From Saccharina japonica (Eukaryota; Sar; Phaeophyceae; Laminariales; Laminariaceae): a stretch of DNA of 64,000 nucleotides. Of this stretch, positions 12,101 through 22,760 are shown in pieces (position 1 is the stretch's first letter; each line of letters begins with the position of its first letter). The notes below the pieces were generated by a model, which saw only the letters and a program-made list of their open reading frames with translations, did no database searches and had not been told where the DNA came from. A program made the position numbers and the translations under genes. The stretch spans positions 721,675-785,674 of the forward strand of contig MEHQ01001746.1 in NCBI GenBank assembly GCA_008828725.1, written 5' to 3'.

Positions 12101-12166
12101 CCATCCTATGGTGCCGCAACAGGCCTTTCATTTCAAGTGAAAACAGAGGTTTTGAACGCTTTCTGA
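9101..12166 (+). CDS. EsV-1-7 repeat protein, long form (24 units plus C-terminal module)
   Basis: The start is taken at ATG 9,101, not the in-frame codon at 8,945, because all four paralogues begin with Met, two residues and the first repeat cysteine. The 1,021-aa product has 24 head-to-tail units (residues 4-912) of C-X4-C-X16-C-X2-H-X12, with typical core FNVEGSK, AYCKQHA and DGMVNV. Units 7, 9 and 11 have X15 and are 37 aa long. Unit 1 lacks its second Cys (Ser), unit 20 its first (Tyr) and unit 24 its third (Ser). Residues 913-1,021 carry two diverged motifs (with WGVLTD and KQPTHC) and a basic tail with RRNPSYG. There is no signal peptide, membrane segment or intron. The family is known from brown algae and phaeoviruses; molecular function is unproven and Cys/His metal binding is an inference. 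Confidence 0.9.
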   Translation: MRQCLRDSSSKRPSFNVDGSKRPAYCKQHYEHGMVDVVTRRCSHDSCEKSPGFNAEGSERAMFCKKHAKDGMVNVVRRRCLHDSCTSEPSFNYAGSKMAAYCKQHTVDGMVMLSGRHCLHETCTNRPSFNVEGSKRPAYCKQHSEHGMIDVVTRRCLRDSCMTKSSFNIVGSTTAAFCKTHSEDGMVDVVNRRCSHDFCEKTPLFNVEGSKRAMFCKDHAEDGMVNIVKRRCSHDACRKKPLFNVEGKRAMFCKDHAEHGMVNVISKRCANALCTTQPSFNIEGNRMPAYCKQHAKDGMVDVVRRRCSHGSCRTTPLFNVEGKRAMLCKDHAEHGMVDVINKRCANALCMKQPSFNIEGSRTPAYCKQHAENGMVDVVRRRCSHDTCRKTPLFNVKGKRAMFCKDHAELGMVDGINKRCANALCMKQPSFNIEGSKTPAYCKQHATDGMVNVVDKRCSHESCVTLPGFNFDGSKTAMFCTQHAEDGMVNVVSRRCSHNSCTAAPYFNVEGSKTAMFCKQHAEDGMVNVTRRRCSHGSCATRPHFNVDGSKTAMFCKTHAEGGMVNVVSRRCSHDSCMTLPTFNVEGTKKAAYCKQHAQDGMVNVSRRRCSHGSCATRPHFNVEGSTTAMVCKKHAEGGMANVVSRRCSHDSCMTLPTFNVEGTKKAAYCKQHAKDGMVNVRDRRCSHDSCTAQPRFNAESSKMATYCEKHAEAGMVNVCNRRYSYAACAAEPNFDVEGSKTATFCDNHAANGMGDVVSRSCSHDSCRNIPFFNVEGSNKAIFCMDHAEDGMVDIHSKPCAHASCTKQPSFNTEGCKMPAYCKKHSKDGIITVVDKRCSHDSCVTLPSFNFEGSKKAEYCKEHAKDGMVNVYTERCSHASCKRKPTFNVKGSKAVKRSKQHVVDTMANIRTETCSHNSCLELPAWGVLTDSEATTCLCHKDDILGGPVISFKNKCKVASCGRASQWRLNGKQPTHCCIHGPLEEGLVRTVGAASSKRSRRNPSYGAATGLSFQVKTEVLNAF

Positions 12167-12427
12167 ATGACCTGTAACATATGTTGACTACAGATTTGGC
12201 AATCCACGGAGGCGTTCCACTGCCGGGACCGATAGGGGCACATTGTCTGTAGTTCATGGGCTATAGCTGTTGCTTGAAAGGCGTGCCCTGACGTCTGCCT
12301 TGTTGGCGTTGCCGTTTTCGTTCGAAGTGCTTCGTTACCCACTGTGTTAATGCTTTTCTTTCTCCACTTCGGGGCAAGGCAATCAAAATAACTCTTCGCG
12401 TGTAGCCTGAAGCTACGATGGAGTCCC
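12167..12427. other. Short intergenic region 3' of the long EsV-1-7 gene
   Basis: No gene is seen. It would hold the 3' UTR of the upstream gene; no unambiguous AATAAA poly(A) signal was noticed. Confidence 0.35.
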
Positions 12428-12674
12428 GACGCATGCTACGATAGAGGTCACCATGTTATTTTTGAGATCCTCACTTGAGGAGCGTCATACCTCACCGAAA
12501 AAATGGTTTTGGAGGGAAATAAAAGTGCTGCCGGATGATAAATCTCAGGACCAAAGTATATTCTGAAACATTATTCGTCACAAAAAATGAAAGTCCGACG
12601 AATTTGGGTTAAGGAGCTCGATCGTTCAGAAAACGATTCAGTCCAAAAGTGCTACCTCTACCGTAGCACGTGTC
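12428..12674. mobile_element. MITE-like TIR element, copy 1 (247 bp, TSD TCCC)
   Basis: The left end GACGCATGCTACGATAGAGG and the right end, whose complement reads GACACGTGCTACGGTAGAGG, form terminal inverted repeats of about 21 bp. The element is flanked by a perfect 4-bp direct repeat, TCCC (12,424-12,427 and 12,675-12,678). The interior matches copy 2 at 39,296 closely in the same orientation and copy 3 at 59,214 in inverse orientation. There is no coding capacity, so mobilisation in trans by a DNA transposase is inferred. Confidence 0.85.
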
Positions 12675-12804
12675 TCCCCCTTTCTTTCCCAAAACTCATG
12701 TGTGTAGTTGGGGAGCTGCGAAAATCGCGGGCAACGCCAGTGCTACGAGAGTCATCCCCCCGCTCTTTCCCAAAACTCATGTGGCGTAACAAACGTGATT
12801 AACG

Positions 12805-13239
12805 TTAGACGTCGTCAGCAGCATGCTGCTTGCAGTACGCGCCTGTCTTCCTCCCTATGTTATCCAAGCTCGGCTTCTTCATGCAGGGGTCCTGGGAGAA
12901 ACACTTGGTTTCGAGATTGTTCATGCCTTCCGTAGCATGTTTCTTGCAGTATGCTGCCGTAATGCTACCATTGGTGTTTAACGTTGCTGTTGTCTGGCAG
13001 AGATCATCTGAGCAGCCCTTGGCTTTGACGTGAACCATGCCGTCCTCAGCATGATTCTTGCAGTACACCCCGATCTTACTGCCCTCGGCGTTGAACGTTG
13101 CTATATTTGAGCAGAAAGCATAAGAGCAGCTCTAGATCTTGACATTGACCATGCCGTCCTTAGCATGTTGCTTGCAGTACGCTGTCGTCTGGTTGACTTC
13201 GGCGTTGAAGGCCGATTATTTCCTGCAGGGGGGATGTTT
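12805..13239 (-). pseudogene. Decayed 3' extension of the EsV-1-7 array (units 12-15)
   Basis: The same reading frame as the 13,240-14,505 gene continues past its stop through 146 codons of recognisable EsV-1-7 units. There are three premature stops: TGA at 13,242-13,240 in place of the first Cys of unit 12, TAA at 13,218-13,216, and TAG at 13,134-13,132. Frame is kept throughout, so decay is by point mutation. Unit 14 is one residue short and unit 15 has C-X5-C, which offset each other. Homology with the 43,298 paralogue ends near 12,808, in the middle of that gene's unit 15, so the array's remaining units and C-terminal module are missing here. Confidence 0.8.
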
Positions 13240-14505
13240 TCAACGCTTGGTGCGGATATTAACCATACCGTCGTCAGCATGTTGCTTGCAGTACTCTACC
13301 GTCTTGCTGCCTTCGAACCCGAAGGATGGCCATTTAGTGCAGAAGTAAAATAAACAGCAATCACGTTTCACGTTTACCATGCCCCTCAATGCATGTTTCC
13401 TGCAGTACGCCGCCACCTTGCTGCCTTCAACCTTATATATCGGCACCATGGTGCAGAAGCCTTGCAAGCAATGCCTTCTAACGACATTTACCATGCCGTC
13501 AGCAGCATGCTGCTTGCAGTACGCGCCCGTCTTATCCCCTACGTTATTGAAAGTCGGTACCTTCGTGCAGGAGTCTTTCGAACAGCGCTTGTACACGACG
13601 TTCACCATGTCGTCAGAAGCATGCTGCTCGCAGTATTCGCCCCTCTTGCTTCCAATAACATTGAATTTCGGAGGCTTTGTGCAGGAAACACTCGAACAGC
13701 GCCTGTCAACAACGTTAACCATGCCGTCAACAGCGTGTTGCTTACAGTACGCCGGCGGCTTGCAGCCATCCATGTTGAAGGTTGCGGTATTTGCGCAGAA
13801 GGCCTCTGAGCAACGCTTAGCCTTGACATTAACCATGCCGTGCTCAGCATGTAGCTGGCAGTACGCCGGTGTCTGGTTGCCTCGGGCGTTGAAGCTCGGT
13901 CTCTTCGTGCAGGAGCTATGTTTGCAACGCCTGTCGCGGACATTGACCATGCCGTCCTCAGCATGTTGCATGCAGTACATTGGCGTCTTGCTGCCTTCAA
14001 CATTGAAGGCTGCAAACTTGGTGCAGGAGCCAAAAGAGCAACGCTTACTTACTACGTTTACCATGCCGTTCTTTGCGTGTTGCCTGCAGTAAACCGGCGT
14101 CTTGCTGCCCCCAGCATCAAAACTCGGCACTTTGGTGCAGAAGGCATGCAAGCAGCGCTTGGTAACGACGTCAACCATGCCGTCAGCAGCATGTTGCTTG
14201 CAGTACGCGGCTGCCTTGCTCCCTATGTTGTTGAAGCTCGGTTTTGTCGTGCAGGAGTCCTGGAGGCAAAGCTTGGCTAATACATTGACCATGCCGGCTT
14301 CAGCATGTGACCTGCAGTACGCTGCCGTCTTGCTGTCCTCGGTGTTGAAACTAGCAGCCTTCGTGCAGAGCGAATCTGAGCAGCGGGCGACATTGACGTT
14401 AACCATGCCGTCCTCAGCATGTTGCTTGCAGTAGGCTGCAGTCTTGCTGCCCTGAACATTGAAGCTTGGGCGTTTTTTGCAGGAGGCATCTGAGCACCAT
14501 TTCAT
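13240..14505 (-). CDS. EsV-1-7 repeat protein, truncated array (11 units)
   Basis: The 421-aa product is Met-Lys-Trp followed by exactly eleven 38-aa units, ending with the residue before the first Cys of unit 12, which is mutated to TGA. It lacks the two-motif C-terminal module of the 9,101 and 56,618 genes. Its units align one to one with units 1-11 of the inverted copy at 43,298-45,706, including the idiosyncratic CLHAFC, CKHSSC and CSSVSC motifs. The product may still be made as a shortened protein, or the locus may be a pseudogene; the open array argues for recent or ongoing constraint. The leader ATCTTCGGTCACA precedes the ATG. Confidence 0.75.
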   Translation of the reverse strand: MKWCSDASCKKRPSFNVQGSKTAAYCKQHAEDGMVNVNVARCSDSLCTKAASFNTEDSKTAAYCRSHAEAGMVNVLAKLCLQDSCTTKPSFNNIGSKAAAYCKQHAADGMVDVVTKRCLHAFCTKVPSFDAGGSKTPVYCRQHAKNGMVNVVSKRCSFGSCTKFAAFNVEGSKTPMYCMQHAEDGMVNVRDRRCKHSSCTKRPSFNARGNQTPAYCQLHAEHGMVNVKAKRCSEAFCANTATFNMDGCKPPAYCKQHAVDGMVNVVDRRCSSVSCTKPPKFNVIGSKRGEYCEQHASDDMVNVVYKRCSKDSCTKVPTFNNVGDKTGAYCKQHAADGMVNVVRRHCLQGFCTMVPIYKVEGSKVAAYCRKHALRGMVNVKRDCCLFYFCTKWPSFGFEGSKTVEYCKQHADDGMVNIRTKR

Positions 14506-14518
14506 TGTGACCGAAGAT
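14506..14518 (-). promoter_or_regulatory. Conserved 13-nt leader before the truncated EsV-1-7 gene
   Basis: Reading on minus, ATCTTCGGTCACA abuts ATG 14,505. It shares its first nine bases and position with the leaders at 9,088 and 43,285. Confidence 0.5.
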
Positions 14519-15389
14519 GAAGGCCACCGTTAAATTTCCGCAGCAGGTCAGCAGAAGAGACACCGCGAACCACGAAGCCTCGGCCTGGACCTTGTACTCC
14601 TAACATCCGGGAGGCCAACAGACAAAAAAACGGTAGGGATTCTAGGGTTACGGATACAAATGCCTTCAACAGGTTGGGTACCACGCGGACGTTGGCAGGT
14701 ATGTATTGTACGGAAACCCTAGTTGACGCGAACTCCGACCGTACATGCGAATACAAACATCACTCATTTTGTCCAACTGCACATATGCAACGTCTGCCTG
14801 TTTTTCTTTCCGCATGCGCCTCTGCCACGGCAGAAGGTCATTCCCATACCTTTGAAAAAAATGAATTCACCGACGGGTTCAGGCGTAAGACGTAAACAGT
14901 GTGACACAGTCTACCCCCACTGGGCATTTCCATGTTTGACAGAGGGAGTAGCAACCCCGCGCACACGCATTGCCGTCATTCCATATATAAAAAACGTAAG
15001 ACAGCAGCATCGTATCGCGATGAAACAACTTCTAATACATGCCAGCCCTAGGCTCTGCAGGCTAAGATAAGTCTGAATTACCGCGCATCACTGGGTAATG
15101 ATGCCAAGATGTATGATGCATACACACAACCCTATCTTCAGGTGTTGAGGCATATCTACCGGATAGCTCAGACCGATGGCTGGTGGTACACTGGACCAAG
15201 AAAGGACACTCATAAACAATTGAATATATACCTATCGTTGGCAAGTCTCATGTTCTCCCCGACAACCGAGATATAGCATCCTTTTCTAGCCACATACAGA
15301 TATGCCGTAAATTATGGGTGTAATACACGTATACTCTACCGAAACCGTAAATAACTGGGTAGTCAAAGACGTGCTTAGTGTAAGGGAAA

Positions 15390-16078
15390 ACGACGTATCT
15401 GGACTTCTGGGTGCAACTTATTGTGGAGTAAGCTGTATCACATGCTCTTTCAAATCGAGCAAATCTGCAAATATGAATACTCTGGTCCATGTATCCCTGG
15501 AGCAAGAACGACGTACCGGCAAGTTGACAGATAGCTTAACGATGGGAGTAACTATATGTTTTACTTGCAGCTGGACAGTCTGTGGGTGAGTGAATGCGTC
15601 GACTCTGGAACGCATACATTCAGCTGAAGTACTTGGCCGTTAGTTAGTACGGTGCTTGAACAGAAGCAAGCCGTTACCCAACTTGGCATTGATTAAAACC
15701 TTGAACTGAACGAAAAACCTAAGACATTTCCTGCTAACTGGCATGCTTCGATCGCGACTCCCTACGTATTGGTCTGCCATCGTTTTGTGTGCCCGTATAG
15801 TGCAGGTGCGACCAGAACAGTCTGACCCTGTAGTTTCAACCGTATGTATCAGCTGTAAAACTGCCCCGAACCTAATATCATCACCACACAAGGGCAATAT
15901 GCAGCTCTCGCTGTACTGAATTTCCCCTCACATGAGGTACCCACACGACTTTTCGCTTTCAAACAAAAATTGCGACAAATTAACCCGTCGCTGAGGGAGG
16001 GACCTATTCAATGCCGGTAAGTTGGGATGGTTATAGTTTCGCACAATTGGTCGATCACGTTATAGATAGGGAATATAG
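15390..16078. other. Arm-A-specific insertion of about 690 bp
   Basis: Arm A and arm B align on both sides (arm B junction near 42,400-42,430), but this block has no counterpart in arm B. No terminal repeats, target duplication or coding region could be recognised in it. It could equally be a deletion from arm B, where about 40 unrelated bases sit at the junction. Confidence 0.5.
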
Positions 16079-16980
16079 AAAAGCCTCTTAACTTGCGTGT
16101 ACTCTTTAGATTGTCTGCCGAATAGCTCAATACAACTCGAGCCAAAAATATAAATCTATATATTTAACCAACGATATATCTTGTGTGAGGCGTCAAAGCT
16201 TGGAAACATAGGTTTGGACAATAATCCTAAACTAGACTACCTTCGGGGTGCTTATATAATAGGCAGCGCCACAGAAACAAACTTGTGCTGCCGGTCTGGC
16301 ACTGTCACCAAAACACCTTATGCGCTCTATACGATCACCAGACAACCGACTAGCCGGACAGGCTACCCACGTGCATATTTCTAGCAAAAGAGCCGGTAGA
16401 TCTTTCCGACCCAAGGCATTCAGATTTCCCAAGCGCTAGGCCGGTAGGCTTGATATTCATATGTATACGCACAATGTATACGGCACAACCATACGTATTC
16501 TATCGCCCGGTGCCTGCTGTTACGATTCGTATGTAAAAGGCATGCGGCTCGCCAAAACCGAAATGATTCTAGAAATCGTTTGGGACGAAATTACAGCTCG
16601 GGACCAACCATGGAGACATTGAAAGGGAGAATAGTTCGGGACGCACTGGCTGATCCTTTCATACCTGATACAAGGTATGGTCGATGTAAATATCGTCCAG
16701 CCGCGTACGCACCCCTCAGGCGATCGCTCCTTACGATTAGGTAGTTATTTGGTGAGTTAGGATCTGGCTCTGGCTCGTAGGAATTGCTCAATATTCAATG
16801 TGACAAGATTGACAAACATATTGACATTGGCTAGATGTCGGTGCCTGCCAAGCACAGCGGAGCTCACGGCGGTTTATCTTGATATGTAAGATGTCGCTGT
16901 TTCTTGCTCTAAGCAGCAGGGGCACGGCCACGCACACCCACTGCAGTAGTAGCGCCGGGGCTTGTGCTGCACCATCACCC

Positions 16981-17520
16981 ATGTCAAGCGAGACCAAGGC
17001 GGTCGTATCGGTGGCTGCGCGCGTGTTATAGTTGTTCAGCGTTATTCTGCTTCGGCGTTTGCGTGCGTCAAAGCACTACGGCTGTGTCGACTATCGAATA
17101 GATGCGGGACTGGCGCTACACGGATGGTCGGCTGGCGTCCTTGCCTTTGAACGCATGCAAGCGGGTGAACCAGGTACTGATTCGGTGTTATTTAGCATAA
17201 GTCGGAATTACGGCGGGAATGCTGGGCAGTCGGTTATATCTATGACGTGCGTATCGTTGTCGTACGAAACACCGTGCAAGCTACTCGGTGGGAAATGTCA
17301 ATGTACAACAGCCCGTGTAGCTCCGCCCGGGCTGCACGTGGGTTGCTCTGGAATGCATCGCGTCTCTTGCCGCATCACGTATAATACGTCCGCTGTACGA
17401 TATAGATTAATAGGACCAAGTCCGAGGGGTCGTCTAGCGTTATTTCGGCACCCTCGTGTGTGTGATACGTGTCTTAACGTTAACATCGGGCCTTGCATAC
17501 CAACTTTGTGCCAATAGTCG
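16981..17520 (+). pseudogene. Decayed small-protein locus, arm A copy (divergent from the EsV-1-7 gene)
   Basis: An ATG at about 16,981 opens MSSETKAVVSV, matching MSRKIKTAISV of arm B, then hits a stop. Further open sequence (17,032-17,517) aligns with the arm B frame but is shifted by small indels, so the similarity jumps between frames. In arm B the corresponding frame encodes a hydrophobic stretch and AWRYTDDRLAVLPLKAMQA. The protein is not recognised. Its divergent orientation relative to the EsV-1-7 gene is kept in both arms. Confidence 0.35.
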
Positions 17521-18290
17521 TGGGCAATAATGTACAAATCAGCTGAAACGTGGTGGTGCCGTGGTCCTTGAACACAATTAGTCAGTTAAAAAGGTTCGAA
17601 AAATCGTGTCAACGTCTGGTCCGTACACCCAGAAAACTTTGGCCCTGCTCTGGGATATTGCCGAAAAAACGGAAACCATTGTTCGTTGCCTCGGAGCTTA
17701 ATATCCGCGGTGGGGTTCGAGGGGGATGTATGTCTCTACCTCCGCGGCTGGCGCTAGGCCCACGTACCGACACGGGGTGTCCAGCACAACGAAACGTTAA
17801 ACAAGGAAGAAAAACAACAGGGGAAACCACAAGTACGTACTCTTCGCAACTCCCGGTGCGGTTTTGCAATGTTCACACGAAACCCCCTACCCCGTTACTG
17901 CGACTATCGTGGCAATGCCGTTGTGTGAATGCGAGTTGGTGTGTACCGGACTCGCTGCGCAACAGGATACTAACGGGTTCGACATTGCTGTTCTAGGGTA
18001 CCGTCGTGACAGACTGGTCTCGTACTTACGGGGCGAGCTCGAAGACAAAGCGTTTTATCTCGATCTCCCATGAGATTTCTCTGAAAAATACTCGTTACAA
18101 CGAGACAACACACCAAGGGAGTCGTTCTCTAGCCGCATGCAGGCAGCCGTTACTTGCTTCTAACCGGGCGAGAGATATGCCTGGCACGGTGAACTTGAAT
18201 TGTTCTCATGAGCATGGAGATGTTTGAGCTGTACCTTGTGAGGTTGTAGTTGTGTACATGACATCTAATATACTACGACAAGCGCATGTA

Positions 18291-21200
18291 CACGTTTATG
18301 TAAAAACACAGTTGGTACCTAGCTGACACACCATCGAGGCCACCGAATGACCCAGTGGCACTGGAGCGACTGGTACATCAGTTTCGGTTGCGGATGCAGC
18401 ACGTCGTTTTGTTGACCCGTTTATTTTTGACCTTATGACATCCACACATACGGAGAAATAAATTGCGAAGTAAACCCGTTTGTCGCATTTATGAGGTCAA
18501 GATTGCCGGGCTGCATAGGGTATAGGCAGACTAGCACACCGAGTATTGCGATCGCCAAAGACTGGCACCCCTTCGGTGGAAGAGATCATCAAGGTCTAAG
18601 GGCGGGAGAAGGAGATTATGTCAGCGAACTACACTAGTACACTACGCACAAAATTGTAGAAATACCATCAAGACCACTGTGTGGGCGAACCAGAGATGCC
18701 ACTCGAACGGATTTTTAGTCGTGTATTTTGTGTTGCGTTTTGATATACTGTGTAAGTAGGGGACATGCGGGGACGTCTTCTCCGTGGTGGGTCGGGGCAA
18801 GCACCAACATAACCAATATCAGCAACAGCATTAGCCGAAGGAGCACAACCACAACCAACAAAACAGCGCCAACCAAACAGCACCAGCAACAGCACCAGTA
18901 CCGGCACCAGCTGAACAGCGCCAGCAGCAATTGCACAGCGCAGTAGCAGCCGAAGGGGCAACTACATTAGCACAGTAACACAAGTGTGTTCTCTTCACCG
19001 ATCTATCCGATAACGAGTGGCGATTATAGAAGGGGATACCTCAGGGATACTTAGAAGGATCCATGAAACGATCCTGCCGAAATACATAGAACCGGATGTG
19101 TCCAAACGTGGCGCCGTTCATAGGAACACCTCCAACAGCTGGGCGTACCCTACGCTGTTTCCATATATTACATGGAGACGCTTCTGTTATCCTATTATAC
19201 AGCAGTAGCAATCCAGGTGCAGGTCAAAACTCTCAAGCAGGACTGATGGTTGCTACGACTACGAGTACTACTGCCATAGCCTACACACTTCGGCTAGAGC
19301 AGGTCTTCGCGTGTGTCAGGTAACCGGTGCGTGGCCGGTGGAGGAAGGCAGCATCCGCTGGTTCAGGACAAAAACTAACAAAACAACCAAAGCCAAATCA
19401 GCAAAGGCCGCCTCGGAGGCAGCAGAGACAACACTGACAGTAGTAGCCGCAGCCGGAGAAGCGGTGTACGCAGGAACAGGAACACCGGCAGAATGGGGCC
19501 AGCAGCGGCAGCGTTTTCTCTTCTCCCATTGGACCCAGAGCAATAACGATTGCGTGGCTACCTTGTGGGATCAAATATTTCCCATGAAAGCTGCCCACGC
19601 AAGCGAACTCATTTAGTTGTTGGCAGCAGCACCGACCACTCACAGAGTGCGTGCAGTACGTCAGCTCTAGACAGCTGGAGTCACGGACACGAGAGACTAC
19701 GAATGATACTGCCGTAGCATAACACTTACTGTACGAGTGATACTGTAGTATTTCAACACTTCACGTACGAGTTTTCCTGTAGTAGTATAACAATCACCCT
19801 ACCCGCGTCATCTGCGGTTGCCGAGTCCACGAAAAACTGTACATAGGGTATAGCCTGGCGAAGCAGATTTAAGCCAACATCACCCTAACGATGCCATGCC
19901 GTCGGTGCTAGGTGTTAGAGCGGGGCATCCGTGATGGAACTTGAGTACAGCAACAAAGAGCAGAGGTACAGAAGTAAGAACACCACCTTACTCGACGACG
20001 TTGCTGGCAATGCTGTATTGGTCTTCGTCAAGTTTGGAATCATAGTTATCAGGTAACGGTATCCATTTGCACCTATTGGTAACAATTAAAGTGCGACATG
20101 AAACGTAATGCTGTACGAGCACATCACGCACCAGGGGTACTCCTGAGGACATGGCGTGCCGACGGAATGTATAATTACATGTTATGCTCCAGGAACTACA
20201 GCTGTTCATCACGCGCAGTACAATAGCAATACTCATACTGCCGCAAATTTCGTACAGATTGCTGCTGCTGCTGTGCGGACATAGTATGACAATCGGTACA
20301 GTTCATTGGGGGTATGCGCACCACCTTGTCCTCTCTATCGGAGCGATTGCGTTTATGTACGCCAATACTAGCTAGCGAGAGAGCGAGAGATAGCCATGTA
20401 GATGTTGTAACAAACTACCTAGAGCCAATCATGGATATACACTACTCAACTCAGAGCAACAGAGAACGAACGACAAGGCGGCTGACATTGCCTGCGGAAC
20501 TGAAACTACATTAAAAGAGGAGGAAAGTTTACTCGAAATATGTTTCTGTTCCCAGCTAATATCCACACTAATAAGTACCGGCGCCCTTACAGAGAATGCC
20601 AGTAGCGAGTAGAAAAAAACGCCCAACCACCCGGCTACGCTAACAAACCAAACCACTATATTGTGTTCAGTCATATTATCAGCGAGATCTCTGAACTCGC
20701 TCGAGTTCAGCGATCGTTTGCCGTTTTACACGGTTTTGAATTACCATCCTTGACACCAGTACTATCTACGAGACAATCCTTCCACAGTATGACCCGGAAC
20801 TACGACACAGGCAAGCCCAATCCACTCCACCAAAACTACACCGCTTGTCACTTTTGTCGGACGCCGTAACTGCGTCTACTGGCAAACCTATCCGTAGGAA
20901 GTTTGTGTACCATACCCGTAGCTTTTGTCAACAAGCCGGGCACGCCCACTTCGAACAACACGCACTCTTGCTTGAAAAGCAGCATAGGTGTTTTATCACG
21001 GTAAGATATCCACAGCTAGGCATTTTATGGTAATCGTGCCGTCACCTGTGGCTGCACCTTTTCCCGGTCGTCCAAACCCTTCGATTTGTTTTTTCATTAT
21101 ATAACGCACTAGGATGTCTGGTCAAAAGAAAATTTACTCTGAGGCTGACTCTTATGCAGTATTATTTGGTGATTATATTAACCTTCACGGAGGGTTCGGG

Positions 21201-22090
21201 GTATCTGATCCCAAATAATATCAGATTTGACCAGAATCGCGTCTTGTGGGGTCTGTTTGGTGAAAAAAATGTTCCTCCGAGATATCATTATCGATAAAAT
21301 CTGGCCAAATGTTTTTGTTTGGCGGCCTTTTTCAGCCACTTGGTGATATTTCAGAAAATGATTGGAAAAGCTTTTGCACGAGACCTCGGAGGCATTATAT
21401 ACTTTTGTATGGGTTATAGACTGTGGGCTCACGACGGATAACGACGCTACGTGCTTGGCTGCTCTTGTACACAGCTGGGACACAGCACTCGTGCATCGGC
21501 CACCACGGAGAGGGAAAACATCAGCACCTTGGCCACCATCGCATGTGTTGTGGCCGCCCAGCAGCAGCTGCGCCATAGGCAAAACAAATCATCAAAAACA
21601 TCTAACGGCTTTTTTTTTTCTGACTTCGACCGCCACCAGCAGCTCGTGCTCCGCTCCGTGAGAGCGAGAGCTCCTTGCTGGTTCACAGCGACTAAAGGCA
21701 AGCTCTTACGCAGCTCCCCAGGAGGTTCCCAGTCCGTTCCCTGTCTTCGAGGACCTGGTGGTGAAGTTTGATAGCCCAACCCGGCGTGGACCACTCGTTC
21801 GTGTCGTGGAGTTCAAAATCTCCGTTCTGTTCTGATTTTCTTGGTTCCCCCATAAAATTAAGTCAAAATCACGATAAGATGGCACATCGGTATAATAGCG
21901 ATATGGTGGCCTTGTTTGCAGGTGGAAAATCCGACTCTATGCTTTTTTCAACCAAAACATAATGCTGCATAGGAGTCGCCCTAAACGAGCTGTTATATTC
22001 TACTAATTACAGAGCCAAAGCAAATTGGCACATGTACGAACAACTTGTGCATATTTGGGAATCGTATAATTACGTTAGTATAACCATATT
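18291..22090. other. Gene-free interval in the spacer of the inverted duplication
   Basis: No gene is recognised. About 18,790-18,950 is a CAA/CAG-rich low-complexity tract that opens frames on both strands. An open frame at 19,311-19,616 is Ala/Thr/Lys-rich without recognisable domains. The rest shows no structure I could assign. Confidence 0.4.
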
Positions 22091-22204
22091 TGTGCGATGT
22101 GGAATTCGATCGCTACATTTTGTACGCCGGACACTCTCCGGGCGCTTTTCATTAACCAAGTCTGCCCCAAGAGTGGCCTCGGTCCATCCCAGCTTGTCGC
22201 CGGC

Positions 22205-22760
22205 GAGAGTTTGAAACTAATCGCTGCTGCTGCTGCTGTTGCTACTGCATGCTTCTGCTGCCGGTTGTTGCTGCTGCTGCTTCCGCGTGCTGCTGCACTG
22301 CTGTTGCCGGAAGCGCACTGCTGCAAGCAATGCGGCAGGCACACGCAAGCGCCGGGGTGCGCAAGCGCTCTTGCAAGCAAGCGCTGCTGCAAGCAAGAGA
22401 GCTGGCTCAAGCAAGCGCTGCTGCACGCGCTGATGCAAGCGCAGCCGCTGCTTGTATATACTGCTGATGTTGCTGATGTTGCTCCTGCAAATGCGTGTAC
22501 TATTGCCATGCTCCTGATCTTCGGCGCTACGACGCCATGTCGGACAAAAAGGAAACCAAATGATAGGATGACGATCGTCGCGTTGTGGCGCCGTTGATTG
22601 TCGCGAGTGTCGACGAGCACAGGATAGACCGCACTTCTGCGTGTTTGTGCATGGTGCTGCTAGCTTCTTCTGCAACTTGCTCCTGTTGCATGCTTCTGCT
22701 TTTGCTGCTGCTGCTGCTGCTGCGGCTGCTGTTGCAGGTTGGTTTGGTACATTCACCACG
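22205..22760. repeat. CTG/GCA-rich degenerate microsatellite region, copy 1
   Basis: Imperfect CTG and GCAAGC repeats dominate, opening Leu/Ala/Ser/Cys-rich frames in five of six phases. Embedded at about 22,593-22,650 is a non-repetitive segment matching 37,785-37,850 on the other strand. Read in phase, the two encode IVASVDEHRIDRTSAC and IAASVEEYGIDRTFAC. Whether this is a coding relic or only a shared repeat is unresolved. Confidence 0.5.

Larger units (their letters stand above)
12808..18290. repeat. Inverted segmental duplication, arm A
   Basis: This arm is the inverted counterpart of about 40,190-44,990. Matching anchors include the EsV-1-7 array, the leader and about 500 bp upstream (14,506-14,760 with 43,030-43,290), 15,240-15,380 with 42,430-42,570, 16,080-16,450 with 42,030-42,400, 16,980-17,400 with 41,110-41,560, 17,650-17,950 with 40,560-40,860, and 18,050-18,240 with 40,250-40,420. 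Identity by eye is about 75-80%. Arm A is about 680 bp longer, explained by an insertion near 15,390-16,078. Confidence 0.8.

Noticed and set aside
9101..12166. CRISPR-like array of regular 114-bp repeats
   Set aside because: The repeats are contiguous coding units with conserved Cys and His codons, without unique spacers.
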